From an uncultured bacterium (GTDB lineage: Bacteria > Bacillota > Clostridia > Oscillospirales > Ruminococcaceae): DNA of 50,659 nt. The DNA is taken from positions 1 to 50,659 of the forward strand of contig CAJMLQ010000006.1 in the NCBI GenBank assembly GCA_905214265.1, in the 5' to 3' direction. Below the pieces are notes generated by a model. That model worked only from the letters and a program-made list of their open reading frames with translations. It made no database searches and was not told the origin of the DNA. The position numbers and the translations under genes are program-made. This document shows positions 1-8,646 of the stretch, piece after piece. Position 1 is the stretch's first letter; every line of letters starts with the position of its first letter.

Positions 1-28
1 CACCGTTTTTGCAGCGATCGCATCTTTT

Positions 29-47
29 AAAGCCGTATACCGGCTTT
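29..47. terminator. Hairpin at the end of the choline module, convergent terminator
   Basis: A 7-bp stem (AAAGCCG / CGGCTTT) with a short loop lies directly after the BCCT stop codon. The plus strand continues into T residues, so it best terminates a rightward gene from outside the window. It can also act on the leftward BCCT transcript, though the T run on that side is poor. Confidence 0.5.
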
Positions 48-48
48 T

Positions 49-1653
49 TCAGGCATCTGGAGATACAGGCTGTTCTTCCGACTTTTCCGGCGCCGCTGCG
101 GACGCTTCGACCTCGATCTCTTCATGATGGCGCAGATTCTTAATGAAGCTGGCGATAACCAGTCCGATGACAATCATAATGGGCAGTGCCGCACAAATGG
201 AAAGAGTCTGCAGCATAGACAGGGTGCTGTCGTTAAAGAGCAGCGCGATGGGAAGGACGATGAACACCACGCTCCAGAACACCCGAAGCTTCCGGGAAGG
301 CTCCTCCCCTTCCTTGATGTTCTTGACGGAGTAGGAAGCGATGACCATGGTCAGAGCATCAAAGGTGGAAGCGTAAAAGGCGATCATGGCCAGGATCAGC
401 AGAATAATGGCGACCTTGGACAGGGGCAGCGTGTTAAAAATTGAGAGGATCGCCTCTGAGGGGGATACACCTGCAGCCAGCTGTCCGGCGACGTCGACCT
501 TGCCGGTAACCTGCTGGTACAGGCCGTAATTGCCAAATACGATAAAGGCGGTAAAGGTAGCGGAAACACCGCTGATGTAAGCGCCGAGGATGGTCTGCCG
601 GATGGTACGGCCCTCCGAGATCTTGCCGATGAAAAACGGCGTTGCAACCGCCCAGGAAATCCAGTAGGCCCAATAGAAAATCGTCCAGTTCTGCGGAAAG
701 CCGCTGATGCCATCGCCGGACAGCCGCAAAGGATCCATCCAGGTGGACATCTCCAGGAAATTATTGGCAACACCACCGATAGCAGAGATACCGGTCTCCA
801 CAATATAGCGGGCCGGGCCGCCGAAAAGGAATACGGCCAGCAGAGCGAAAAAGAGGAAAACGCAAATGTTGGCGACTTTGGAGATTCCCTTGATGCCGAA
901 GATGACTGCCAAGGTAAAGACTACGGCGATCAGCACCAGGATGCCGATGGTCAAAACATGCGAAGGGTTCCAGCCAGTGATGGAGCATACCGCCTGGGAC
1001 AGCAGCGGCGTTGCCAGAGAAAAGGTAGTTGCAGTGGCGGCCAGCAAGCCAACGACAGCGAAAAGATCAATGGCTTTGCCGAGAACGCCGTCTACTTTTT
1101 TGCCGAGAATGGGGCGGCAGGCTTCGCTCATCCGCTGCTTCGGGGACTTTTTCACGTACATCATATAGCCGTAGGCCGCGGCGGGCAGGATGTAGAAAGC
1201 CCAGGGAATCGGGCCCCAGTGAAAAAGCGGATAGCGGGAGGACCAGTCCTGCTTCTGGGCAAGAGTCATTCCCTCCATGGCGAAGGGGGTCTCGTTGAAA
1301 TAATAGGCCCACTCAATCAGCGCCCAGTACAGGATATCCGCAGCCATGGTGGAGGTAAAAATCATCGTCCCCCAACTGAAGTTGCTGTAGCGGGGCTTCT
1401 CCAGTTTTCCCAACCGGATTTTTCCCCACCGGGAACAGGCGATGAACAGCGAAATCAGCAGGACTCCCAGTCCAAAGATGATATAGATAAAGCCGATGTC
1501 GTTGACCAGAAAGTCACGGAGACTCTCGATCACCTTGGCCGAATTCTCCGGGAACAAAATGAGCAGAGCGGCCAGCAGGCCGATGGCAACCAGGGGAAAT
1601 ATCGTCAGGCTCCAGTCAATCCGGCTTTCGGATTTTGTGCGGTTGGGTTTCAT
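49..1653 (-). CDS. BCCT-family transporter (betaine/carnitine/choline type)
   Basis: The 534-residue membrane protein has about twelve hydrophobic segments and a hydrophilic, acidic C-terminal tail. Family signs are the segment around FSWGTMIFTSTMAADILYW and the tryptophan-rich stretch YWAYWISWAVATPFF followed by GKISEGRTIRQ, which is the substrate-site region of BCCT carriers. Members import quaternary amines such as choline or glycine betaine with Na+ or H+. It starts at an ATG with an AGGAGG ribosome site and lies only 15 bp after a choline-kinase-like gene. Choline is therefore the likely substrate, although the sequence cannot separate choline from betaine or carnitine. In the classical lic locus the permease is LicB of another family; here a BCCT carrier seems to take that place (inference). 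Confidence 0.9.
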   Translation of the reverse strand: MKPNRTKSESRIDWSLTIFPLVAIGLLAALLILFPENSAKVIESLRDFLVNDIGFIYIIFGLGVLLISLFIACSRWGKIRLGKLEKPRYSNFSWGTMIFTSTMAADILYWALIEWAYYFNETPFAMEGMTLAQKQDWSSRYPLFHWGPIPWAFYILPAAAYGYMMYVKKSPKQRMSEACRPILGKKVDGVLGKAIDLFAVVGLLAATATTFSLATPLLSQAVCSITGWNPSHVLTIGILVLIAVVFTLAVIFGIKGISKVANICVFLFFALLAVFLFGGPARYIVETGISAIGGVANNFLEMSTWMDPLRLSGDGISGFPQNWTIFYWAYWISWAVATPFFIGKISEGRTIRQTILGAYISGVSATFTAFIVFGNYGLYQQVTGKVDVAGQLAAGVSPSEAILSIFNTLPLSKVAIILLILAMIAFYASTFDALTMVIASYSVKNIKEGEEPSRKLRVFWSVVFIVLPIALLFNDSTLSMLQTLSICAALPIMIVIGLVIASFIKNLRHHEEIEVEASAAAPEKSEEQPVSPDA

Positions 1654-1668
1654 GTCAGCGTCCTCCTT

Positions 1669-3531
1669 TTATTTGCCGTAGGTTTCCCAGTATTCCGTGC
1701 AGAGCGCCTGAGCGCGGCGGAACCGGTCAAGCCCGTAACTGCCGAAATCGTCGCCCCTGGCCTCCTTCAGAACCGTCCACATGCTCCAGAGAAAGTCCAG
1801 AGAGATTTTAAAGATCAGGATTTTTTCCCGGGCTGCGGTCAGATCTGCGCCGTCCCCAAAATAATAGTGGAAAAACAGCTCCTCATCCTCTGCCGCAAAA
1901 TCATTTTCCAGGAACAGGGCCGCAACGTCGCACATCGGGTCGTTGATCCCGGAATATTCCCAGTCGATGAGGTACAGTCGGCCGTTTTTATCTTTGACCA
2001 GATTGGCGGCGACCAAATCGTTGTGGCAGGGAAACTGATCATAGCCCATGGCCTTAAGCCGCTGGTAAACCGCCTTGACCTGGACCTTCAGCTGGTCGTA
2101 ACCCTTATACATCTGCGCGTTTTCCGCCTGAAGGAGCTCCTCATAGCGGTCCGCCTCTTCAAATGGATCAAACCGGTTTTCCAGGGGCATATCCGACTGA
2201 TGGACGCGGCGCAGAATGCCGGCGGTGAGCCGTATGTTGCTTTCCAAACGGGCAGTACGGGGATTTAATGTCTCCGCTCCGTCGATATACTCGCTGACCT
2301 TAACTCCGGTGGCGGCGTTGCAGTAGACCAGGCGGCAGTTGAACCCCCGGTCAGAGGCCAGCTGGGCGTTGCGCCGCTCGTTTTCTCGGTTGATCAAGCT
2401 TTCCGTCATCCGTCCGGGCAGGCGGAGGATATACCGGCCGTTCCGCAGCTCGGCGTAATAGTTGGTATTGGTCATGCCTCCGGCAAAAGAGATCTCCAGA
2501 ATATCTTCCCGGAGAACGCCGAGGACCTCCACCAAGGTATCGGCGGCCAGCTTTTCCTTCATCTGCGTCTCCTTGCGCCCGATGCGGGGATAGATGATGT
2601 TGACAAGGGTCTGGTACTGCTCGGAGGTTTCCACCTTACTCCAGACCAGGTCATCAACCATCACGCCACGGAACCGATAAAGACGGCCGATGTTTTCCAG
2701 AACATACTCGTAATTCAGATAGGGGTTTTCGTTGCCGGAAAAGTAATCCAGCATCATTTTGAACACTTCGCCGGAAATCTTTACGATGCCGGCCATTTCC
2801 CCCTGCACCCGGTTGATCTGGTGGATATCCTTGCTAATCCGAAAAATGTCCCCATCGCTGTCCAGTTCGACAAAAGCCTCGTCCCCATGACCAGAAGGGG
2901 CCGCCAAAAGGGCGCTGAACGGGCTTTTCTCTTCCAAAAGGGCCTCGGCTCCCTTTTGTTCAAAAACCAGATCGCTTTTCAACAGCAGAAAGCTTTCCGT
3001 CAGCTCGTCGGCCAGCAGGCTCAAGCCGTACATCGTCCCCGACCACTTATAGCGGGGATTCTCCAGAAGAGTCACATTTTGGCGGCCGGAAAGGTGCTGC
3101 CGCAGCTGTCCAAATTCAAAACCGCCGACGACGTAAAATTGCTGGATTCCACAGTCCTCCAGGACTTGGAGAGCGCGGTCCAGAATCGTTCCTTCCCCCA
3201 GCGGCAGCAGCGCTGTCGGGATGTCGAAGGCCTCACGGCGGCCGGCGGCCAGAATCACGGCCGTCCGTACCGGACGGGTTTCCTCGGAGAGGGAGAGCTT
3301 CATTTGCTGGCGATCCAGGAGAGCACCCTCCAGCAGTCTGCGGCCCCGGTCCGTCAAGGAAAAGCGGGTGCGCTTTCCCTCCCGGCTGGGAAGGAGATAG
3401 CCCCCCTCCTCGGCGCTGCGGAGAAGACTGTTGATTTTTCCTACCGAAATATTTAAGGACGCGGCCAACTCCCGCTGATTAGCGGCTGGAGACTGGTTGA
3501 CAGCACGCAGAATGGAAAATAAGTCATCCAA
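1669..3531 (-). CDS. Fused HTH / LicC-like nucleotidyltransferase / LicA-like choline kinase
   Basis: The 620-residue protein has three parts. Residues 1-65 are a winged-helix DNA-binding domain. Residues about 90-325 are a sugar-nucleotidyltransferase-like domain with LAAGRRE at 94-100, as in phosphocholine cytidylyltransferase LicC. Residues about 330-620 are an aminoglycoside-phosphotransferase/choline-kinase fold with the HND catalytic loop near 503 and IDWEYSG near 525. Together these would phosphorylate choline and activate it as CDP-choline for decorating surface polymers. The start is TTG with AGGGGG upstream, about 37 nt after the predicted transcription start. In the LicC part the usual G-x-G-x-R loop reads AAGRREAFD, so activity of that domain should be tested. 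The HTH suggests the enzyme controls its own promoter. The BCCT gene follows 15 bp downstream. Confidence 0.85.
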   Translation of the reverse strand: MDDLFSILRAVNQSPAANQRELAASLNISVGKINSLLRSAEEGGYLLPSREGKRTRFSLTDRGRRLLEGALLDRQQMKLSLSEETRPVRTAVILAAGRREAFDIPTALLPLGEGTILDRALQVLEDCGIQQFYVVGGFEFGQLRQHLSGRQNVTLLENPRYKWSGTMYGLSLLADELTESFLLLKSDLVFEQKGAEALLEEKSPFSALLAAPSGHGDEAFVELDSDGDIFRISKDIHQINRVQGEMAGIVKISGEVFKMMLDYFSGNENPYLNYEYVLENIGRLYRFRGVMVDDLVWSKVETSEQYQTLVNIIYPRIGRKETQMKEKLAADTLVEVLGVLREDILEISFAGGMTNTNYYAELRNGRYILRLPGRMTESLINRENERRNAQLASDRGFNCRLVYCNAATGVKVSEYIDGAETLNPRTARLESNIRLTAGILRRVHQSDMPLENRFDPFEEADRYEELLQAENAQMYKGYDQLKVQVKAVYQRLKAMGYDQFPCHNDLVAANLVKDKNGRLYLIDWEYSGINDPMCDVAALFLENDFAAEDEELFFHYYFGDGADLTAAREKILIFKISLDFLWSMWTVLKEARGDDFGSYGLDRFRRAQALCTEYWETYGK

Positions 3532-3550
3532 TGCAAATCCCCCTGTTCAT

Positions 3551-3603
3551 TTTTTGAACGTTCATCATGCTGCGATTATACTTCTTTTTGAACGTTTTGT
3601 CAA
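3551..3603 (-). promoter_or_regulatory. Consensus promoter with duplicated operator for the choline module
   Basis: On the minus strand TTGACA (3598-3603) and TATAAT (3575-3580) are separated by exactly 17 bp. The 12-mer TTTTTGAACGTT (plus-strand reading) occurs twice, at 3551-3562 and 3585-3596, 34 bp apart. One copy fills the spacer between -35 and -10 and the other lies just past the start of transcription. The downstream copy is embedded in the palindrome TGAACGTTCA. This is the layout of a repressor operator; the HTH of the first gene product is the obvious candidate ligand. Confidence 0.8.
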
Positions 3604-3656
3604 GCGGTTTCCCTAGATTTTTTAAAGTTTTTTTCCAATGATTCCTGAGCTTTCAA

Positions 3657-3685
3657 TTGCCGGAGCGATTCTTTCATGCTATAAT
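3657..3685 (+). promoter_or_regulatory. Promoter upstream of nagA
   Basis: TTGCCG (3657-3662) and TATAAT (3680-3685) are 17 bp apart. The resulting leader to nagA is about 180 nt and contains small hairpins such as TTCCG/CGGAA, but I recognise no known riboswitch. The rest of the 3532-3870 gap holds only this promoter and the divergent choline-module promoter. Confidence 0.65.
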
Positions 3686-3870
3686 ATCCTCAAAGGCTTT
3701 TTCTTTGGAAAAGCTAAGCGCGCAGCGGCTGCAGTGCTTTCCGGATCTCTGCGGATTCGGCGGCCATGTTCATGTTATTGTAAAACTCAAAAGAGCTTCC
3801 GGATAAAACGGAAACCGCCGCTTTCAATGCAGCCCACTGCCGGCGGCAGAATCGACAGGAGGATTTAAAA

Positions 3871-4998
3871 ATGTTATTCAAAAACGGCTTAGTTTTCATG
3901 GAAAATGGGACATTTGAAAAGGTGGACGTCCGGGTACAGGATGAAAAAATCGCGGAAATCGGAACAAATCTGGCGAAAAACGGCGACGAGGTGAAGGACC
4001 TTTCCGGGAAGCGGCTGCTGCCCGGGTTCGTGGACATTCACTCCCATGGATGCGGCGGCGCGGACTTCACCGACGGCACGCCAGAGGCTCTGCAGACCAT
4101 GGCGGATACTTATCTGAAGGCCGGCGTTACGACAACTCTGGGCACCTCGACGACGCTGCAGCCGGATACGCTCCGGAAAGTCTTCCGCAACTACGGCGAT
4201 TTTGCGAAAAAGCAGACCCGGGGCGCACGGATGATCGGCGTCAATATGGAGGGTCCGTTTCTCTCCATGAAAAAGCGTGGCGCGCATATCCCGGAATACC
4301 TGCTCCCGGCAGATTTTGAACTGTTTACCGAACTCAATGCCCTTTCCGGCGGACGGATCCGCCAGGTTGATCTGGCTCCGGAAATTGAAGGCGGCATGGC
4401 TTTCATTGAAAAGGCATCGAAAGTCTGCACCGTCTGCGTCGCCCATACTGGTGCCGGATACGATCAGACCATGGCCGCCTATGCAGCCGGCGCGACCAGC
4501 AACACCCACATGTACAACGCCATGACCGGTCTTTCCCACCGGGAACCGGGGACTGTCGGCGCCATTTATGATTCTGACACCTTTGCCGAACTGATCTGCG
4601 ATGGCTTCCATATCCACCCTGCGGTGATCCGTGCCACCTTTAAGATTCTGGGCAATGACCGGATCTGCCTGATCTCCGACTCTATGCGGGCGGCGGGCTG
4701 TCCGGATGGCACCTACGACCTGGGCGAGCAGGATGTCTTTGTCAAGGACGGAAAGGCCGTCTTGGCAGACGGGACCATCGCCGGATCGGTGATCAACGTT
4801 CACACTGCCGTTCAGCGCGCGATTTCTTTCGGCGTGCCCATGGAAAGCGCTTTGAAAGCGGCGACCATCAACCCGGCACGGGCCGCTAAGCTGGACGCTC
4901 TCGTCGGCAGCATCGCGCCCGGCAAATATGCCGACCTTCTGGTGGCGGACGACGCGTTGGCGTTAGAGGAAATTTACCTTGGCGGAGTCCGGCAGTAA
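3871..4998 (+). CDS. nagA: N-acetylglucosamine-6-phosphate deacetylase
   Basis: The 375-residue cytoplasmic amidohydrolase removes acetate from GlcNAc-6-phosphate, feeding glucosamine-6-phosphate to glycolysis or cell-wall synthesis. Family marks in order are HSHGCGGADFTDG (metal site), MEGPFLS, AHTGA, THMYNAM with SHREPG, the substrate-phosphate stretch around DGFHIHP, and ISDSMRAAG carrying the catalytic aspartate. The length is normal. ATG follows GACAGGAGG with good spacing. The gene stands alone here without nagB or a PTS gene, so it is probably a monocistron from the promoter at 3657-3685. Confidence 0.95.
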   Translation: MLFKNGLVFMENGTFEKVDVRVQDEKIAEIGTNLAKNGDEVKDLSGKRLLPGFVDIHSHGCGGADFTDGTPEALQTMADTYLKAGVTTTLGTSTTLQPDTLRKVFRNYGDFAKKQTRGARMIGVNMEGPFLSMKKRGAHIPEYLLPADFELFTELNALSGGRIRQVDLAPEIEGGMAFIEKASKVCTVCVAHTGAGYDQTMAAYAAGATSNTHMYNAMTGLSHREPGTVGAIYDSDTFAELICDGFHIHPAVIRATFKILGNDRICLISDSMRAAGCPDGTYDLGEQDVFVKDGKAVLADGTIAGSVINVHTAVQRAISFGVPMESALKAATINPARAAKLDALVGSIAPGKYADLLVADDALALEEIYLGGVRQ

Positions 4999-5155
4999 AC
5001 GTCATGGAACCGTTGTGCCGCCCGCTTCCAAACCATGTTTGTAACGGCGCTACGCCAATCGGACTGTGACAGAAATACCGAATCCACGGAAATCTCGCAG
5101 AACTGGGCTGAACTTGGGCGATAGATTGCCAAACTTGCTATTCTTTGTAAAAAGT

Positions 5156-5184
5156 TTGCAAAATCGAAAAATCCGTGTTAAAAT
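5156..5184 (+). promoter_or_regulatory. Promoter upstream of the MATE gene
   Basis: TTGCAA (5156-5161) and TAAAAT (5179-5184) are spaced by 17 bp. They lie about 50 bp before the preferred ATG of the MATE exporter. Confidence 0.6.
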
Positions 5185-5232
5185 GGTTTACAGCGCAACG
5201 ATTTGCAGCATCAAGGAAGAGCAGGTGATCCC

Positions 5233-6636
5233 ATGGCATCCGCAGACAGCCGACGGTCCGTTCAACGTTTTTTGCATCGCTCCCCGCCTCTTGGTGAGAT
5301 TCCGCCAGGAAGAGACATGCTGGTCCGTGCGCTCCGCATCGCGTGGCCTTCGATCCTGGAGTCCTTTCTGGTGGCGCTGGTGGGGCTGATCGACACGATC
5401 ATGGTCAGTTCACTGGGTTCCTATGCTATTGCGGCGGTCGGACTGACGACACAACCGAAGTTTATCTGCCTGGCGATTTTTATTTCGCTGAACGTTGCCG
5501 TTTCCGCAATCGTTGCTCGCCGGAAGGGAGAAGACGACCGGGAAAGCGCCAACAGCGTCCTGATGCAGGCGCTAATGATCACGGTGATCCTCACAATAAT
5601 CATCAGCGTGCTGGCTATCGTTTTTGCGGATCCCATTCTCCGGCTAGCAGGAACCGCTGACGATACCCATGAGCCGGCGGTGGCCTATTTCCGCATCATC
5701 ATCGGCGGCATGATTTTCAATGTCGTCTCCATGGTCATCAACGCGGCCCAGCGGGGTGCCGGCAACACCAAAATCGCTATGCGGACCAATATGGTCTCCA
5801 ACGGCGTCAACATTGTTCTCAATTATCTGCTGATCGGCGGGCATCTGGGCTTTCCGAAACTGGGAATTCAGGGCGCGGCCATCGCTACGGTCATCGGGAC
5901 GGTGTTCGCCTGCGGGATGAGTATTTTTTCCGTGCTAAACCACAACCGGTTCCTGAGCCTCCGAGCCGTAAAAAGAATCGGGTTCGACAAACGATCGCTG
6001 ACGGCGCTGACGAATCTAGGGTCCAGCACACTGACAGAGCAGATTTTTCTGCGGATCGGTTTTCTGCTTTACGCCGCCATTGTCGCCCGGCTGGGGACCA
6101 ACGCTTTTGCCGCCCATCAGGTGGGAATGAACATTATGAGCATCTCCTTCTCCTTCGGAGATGGGCTTTCAGTAGCAGCGGTCTCGCTGGTCGGACAGAG
6201 TCTGGGACAGAATCGACCGGATCTGGCAAAAATCTACGGGGGCATCTGCCAGCGGATGGGGGTCTGCTTCTCCTTTCTTCTCTGCGTTGTCTATGTCACT
6301 TGCAGCGACCTGATTTTCCGGCTGTTTTCAGATGATGCGGAAATTCTTGGCTACGGCTCCATCATTATGCGGATGATCGCGGTGATTGTCTTTATGCAGA
6401 TCACCCAAGTCGTCTATTCCGGCTGCCTGAGGGGCGGCGGAGACATCCGGTTTACGGCGCTGGTGTCGTTGATCAGCGTGGCGGTCTTCCGACCGTTGAG
6501 CGGCTGGCTGTTCTGCTACCCGCTGAACATGGGGCTGATCGGTGCCTGGCTCGGTCTGGCAGTGGATCAGCTGATCCGGCTGGGAATGACCTACTTTCGG
6601 TTTAAGAGTGGAAAATGGACGACCTATAAGATATAG
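5233..6636 (+). CDS. MATE-family multidrug/cation efflux transporter
   Basis: The protein is about 467 residues with twelve predicted membrane helices in two six-helix halves. The first half begins at ALRIAWPSILESF and contains VGLIDTIMVSSLGSYAIAAVG, the classic MATE helix-1 region. The second half restarts near LTEQIFLRIGF and has FAAHQVGMNI. Such proteins expel drugs or metabolites using Na+ or H+ gradients; the substrate is not deducible. I start at ATG 5233 with AGGTGA upstream. A TTG at 5203 is also in frame, and the ATG at 5317 has a well-placed AGGAAG, so a shorter protein is possible. A strong terminator follows. Confidence 0.9.
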   Translation: MASADSRRSVQRFLHRSPPLGEIPPGRDMLVRALRIAWPSILESFLVALVGLIDTIMVSSLGSYAIAAVGLTTQPKFICLAIFISLNVAVSAIVARRKGEDDRESANSVLMQALMITVILTIIISVLAIVFADPILRLAGTADDTHEPAVAYFRIIIGGMIFNVVSMVINAAQRGAGNTKIAMRTNMVSNGVNIVLNYLLIGGHLGFPKLGIQGAAIATVIGTVFACGMSIFSVLNHNRFLSLRAVKRIGFDKRSLTALTNLGSSTLTEQIFLRIGFLLYAAIVARLGTNAFAAHQVGMNIMSISFSFGDGLSVAAVSLVGQSLGQNRPDLAKIYGGICQRMGVCFSFLLCVVYVTCSDLIFRLFSDDAEILGYGSIIMRMIAVIVFMQITQVVYSGCLRGGGDIRFTALVSLISVAVFRPLSGWLFCYPLNMGLIGAWLGLAVDQLIRLGMTYFRFKSGKWTTYKI

Positions 6637-6647
6637 CAAAAGTGTAA

Positions 6648-6690
6648 AAAGCAGCCCGGGAGCCGTTGATATCGGCACTCGGGCTGCTTT
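6648..6690. terminator. Bidirectional intrinsic terminator
   Basis: An 11-bp perfect stem (AAAGCAGCCCG / CGGGCTGCTTT) sits between the convergent MATE and HAD genes. A-rich and T-rich ends on both strands allow termination both ways. Confidence 0.85.
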
Positions 6691-6697
6691 CGGCATA

Positions 6698-7447
6698 TTA
6701 AGTTTTCACACCATCCCGCATCTTTTCCTGCTCCAGCATTTGACGCAGTTCTGCCCAAGAGGATACGCTCAAATGGGGCACTGAAGGGGCTTCCGTATCC
6801 CGGAGAAGAGCCCCGCGATACCAGACCGGCACCATCCCGGCTGCAAAGGCCCCCTCCGCGTCGCAGACAGGATTGTCGCCGCAGAACCAGACGTCCGCCG
6901 GAGAAAGGCCGGCCTTCCGCAGAGCAAGGTCAAAGATACGCCGGCTGGGCTTCCGGAACAGCCACTCGCTGGATGCCAGGATGAATTCAAAAGCGTGTTC
7001 CGGGAAGGCGCGGCGGATCCGGCGCGCCAGGGCCTCCCCGCTGAAGGAGATGTTGCTGATCACACCGGTCCGAATGCCCGCGCGGCGAATCCAATCCAGT
7101 AATTCCCGGATTCCCGACGTCGGTTCGCCCGGGGCTGCCGTATCCCAGAACAGCTCCTCTGCTTCCAGCGGAGTCAGGCGCAGGGTAATGCCCAAATACT
7201 CGTAAAGATACCGGTTGAACAGCCGGTTATGTACCTCCAGGGGATGGGTGTGCAGCCAATCCGGAGTGTCCAGCCCCCGCAGTTCCCGGATCATCGCGTT
7301 CGCAAGGGACTGGATCTCTGCGGCGGTGACGCCTGCGGGATTATCTGCATGCCGGAGCAGCGCCTCATCCCCGGCGAGAGCGTCAAATTTCTGCTCCATC
7401 ATCAGGGTCTGGCCGTAATCGAACAGGATCATCTTCGGCAGGCTCAT
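6698..7447 (-). CDS. HAD-superfamily hydrolase
   Basis: The 249-residue protein carries HAD motif I as FDYGQTL (nucleophile Asp10), motif II as ISNISFSG, the motif III lysine region around RKPSRRIF, and motif IV as WFCGDNPVCD. The cap domain is helical, as in subclass I phosphatases. It is a likely small-molecule phosphatase in the cytoplasm; the substrate is unknown. Its start overlaps the stop of the upstream Nudix gene by four bases, so the two are translated from one message and may act on linked phosphorylated compounds (inference). Confidence 0.85.
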   Translation of the reverse strand: MSLPKMILFDYGQTLMMEQKFDALAGDEALLRHADNPAGVTAAEIQSLANAMIRELRGLDTPDWLHTHPLEVHNRLFNRYLYEYLGITLRLTPLEAEELFWDTAAPGEPTSGIRELLDWIRRAGIRTGVISNISFSGEALARRIRRAFPEHAFEFILASSEWLFRKPSRRIFDLALRKAGLSPADVWFCGDNPVCDAEGAFAAGMVPVWYRGALLRDTEAPSVPHLSVSSWAELRQMLEQEKMRDGVKT

Positions 7448-8235
7448 GAATTCTTCTCCTTCGCTGACAAAAAAGTTTCTGCTGCGCGGAGCACCTCCCG
7501 GTCAGGTTCGAAGTTCAGAGCATCCAGGGCGGCGCCATAGGGGAGCAGCAGCCCCTCCAGAATCTCCTCCTGCTGGTAGACCGCTTCGCCCTCAAACCGG
7601 CCGAGGAAGAACACGCCCAGCTTATGGGTACCCATGGGAAGCCGGTAGGCGTACTCCCTTCGGAAGCCGGAAAGCAACTCCGGGGAGAGGCCGGTTTCCT
7701 CCAGAACCTCCCGGAGGGCGGTAACTTTCTCCTCTTCTCCCGGCTCGATGTGCCCCTTGGAAAAGCCCACGTGGCCAGAATCTCCCCGGACCAGGAGATA
7801 GCGCCGGGACTCCCCTTCCCCGGTAAAGAGTACCGCGCCGCAGGCCTTTTCAAAAAGGCAGCGGTAGCTGGTCTGGAAATACTGCTCCACAAAATGCACA
7901 GCCGCCCGGATTTCCGGCTCGAAAAAGACCATTCCCTCCGGAGCAGCCACCCATTTTTCCTCCACGTCGTCCGCCCGGCGGATGACTGCAATGACCCGTC
8001 CCTCAAACCGCTCCAGCGGATGATCCACCCCCAGGATGTACACGTCCTGTTCATGGCCGTCCCCACCAATGACGCCGGGAACGTAGCCGTAATTCACCCC
8101 GGAATAGACGAGATCCGGGCAACGGGGATGCCGGCTGCCCAGCGGCCGGTCCACCATCACCGTAACGCGGAGTCCCAGCGGATCGCCGCAGGGCAGCCTC
8201 TCCGTCAGTTCCTGTAACGCCTGATATCCCTTCAA
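7444..8235 (-). CDS. Inorganic-pyrophosphatase-like domain fused to a Nudix hydrolase
   Basis: With a TTG start at 8235 behind GGGGGAGAG the product is 263 residues. The N-terminal half resembles soluble family-I pyrophosphatase: NYGYVPG then DGHEQDVYILG keeps the two Asp spacing of the metal site, and a further acidic cluster RADDVEE follows. The C-terminal half has a full Nudix box, GHIEPGEEEKVTALREVLEE plus TGL, preceded by GFSKGH as in Ap4A hydrolases. The fusion would cleave a nucleoside polyphosphate and then its pyrophosphate (inference). An upstream in-frame start at 8286 would add 17 residues but lacks a ribosome site. Confidence 0.8.
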   Translation of the reverse strand: MKGYQALQELTERLPCGDPLGLRVTVMVDRPLGSRHPRCPDLVYSGVNYGYVPGVIGGDGHEQDVYILGVDHPLERFEGRVIAVIRRADDVEEKWVAAPEGMVFFEPEIRAAVHFVEQYFQTSYRCLFEKACGAVLFTGEGESRRYLLVRGDSGHVGFSKGHIEPGEEEKVTALREVLEETGLSPELLSGFRREYAYRLPMGTHKLGVFFLGRFEGEAVYQQEEILEGLLLPYGAALDALNFEPDREVLRAAETFLSAKEKNS

Positions 8236-8286
8236 TGATCTCTCCCCCTTTGCTCCATTGTACCATGAGCCCAGAGAGAAAGGCAA

Positions 8287-8646
8287 CTACTTTCCGATGC
8301 GGAAAAGTTCTTTTATGCCGATGAGAGCCAGGAAAATCGCAAAAGCCTTGGTCAGCATGTCATTTCCTAGGAAATGGGCCAGTGCCGCACCCCCGGCGGC
8401 TCCCGCCAATCCGGTCAGCACGGCGGGAAGGATGACGCGCTTTTCGATAAGCTGGTTTCTGGCATGGAAAAACAGCGCCAGCCCACCGATGGGAAGAAAG
8501 AAAATCAGGTTGATCCATTGGGCCTCCATCTGAGGCAGATTGGCGAAGACGGTCAGATACACCAGCAGCACAAATCCACCGCCAAGCCCCATTGCAGCCG
8601 CGGCGCCGGCCAGCAGGGAGACGGCCCCGGCAATCAGCAGTCCCAT
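8287..8646 (-). CDS. TauE/SafE-type permease, half-size subunit 2
   Basis: The 119-residue membrane protein has about four helices. GLGGGFVLLVYL matches the glycine-rich loop of sulfite-exporter TauE/SafE (DUF81) proteins, and the ending GIKELFRIGK is typical. Full-length members have two such repeats in about 250 residues; here each repeat is a separate gene. The ATG overlaps the stop of the partner gene (TGATG), so translation is coupled and the two halves probably form a heterodimer exporting an anionic sulfur or carbon compound. A longer in-frame reading from 8736 exists but lies inside the partner gene. Confidence 0.8.
   Translation of the reverse strand: MGLLIAGAVSLLAGAAAAMGLGGGFVLLVYLTVFANLPQMEAQWINLIFFLPIGGLALFFHARNQLIEKRVILPAVLTGLAGAAGGAALAHFLGNDMLTKAFAIFLALIGIKELFRIGK

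Noticed and set aside
958..2268. Long plus-strand open frame (436 codons) opposite the BCCT and choline-kinase genes
   Set aside because: It is antisense to two well-recognised genes, has no ribosome site and its product resembles no protein; it is a by-product of G+C-rich codon use.
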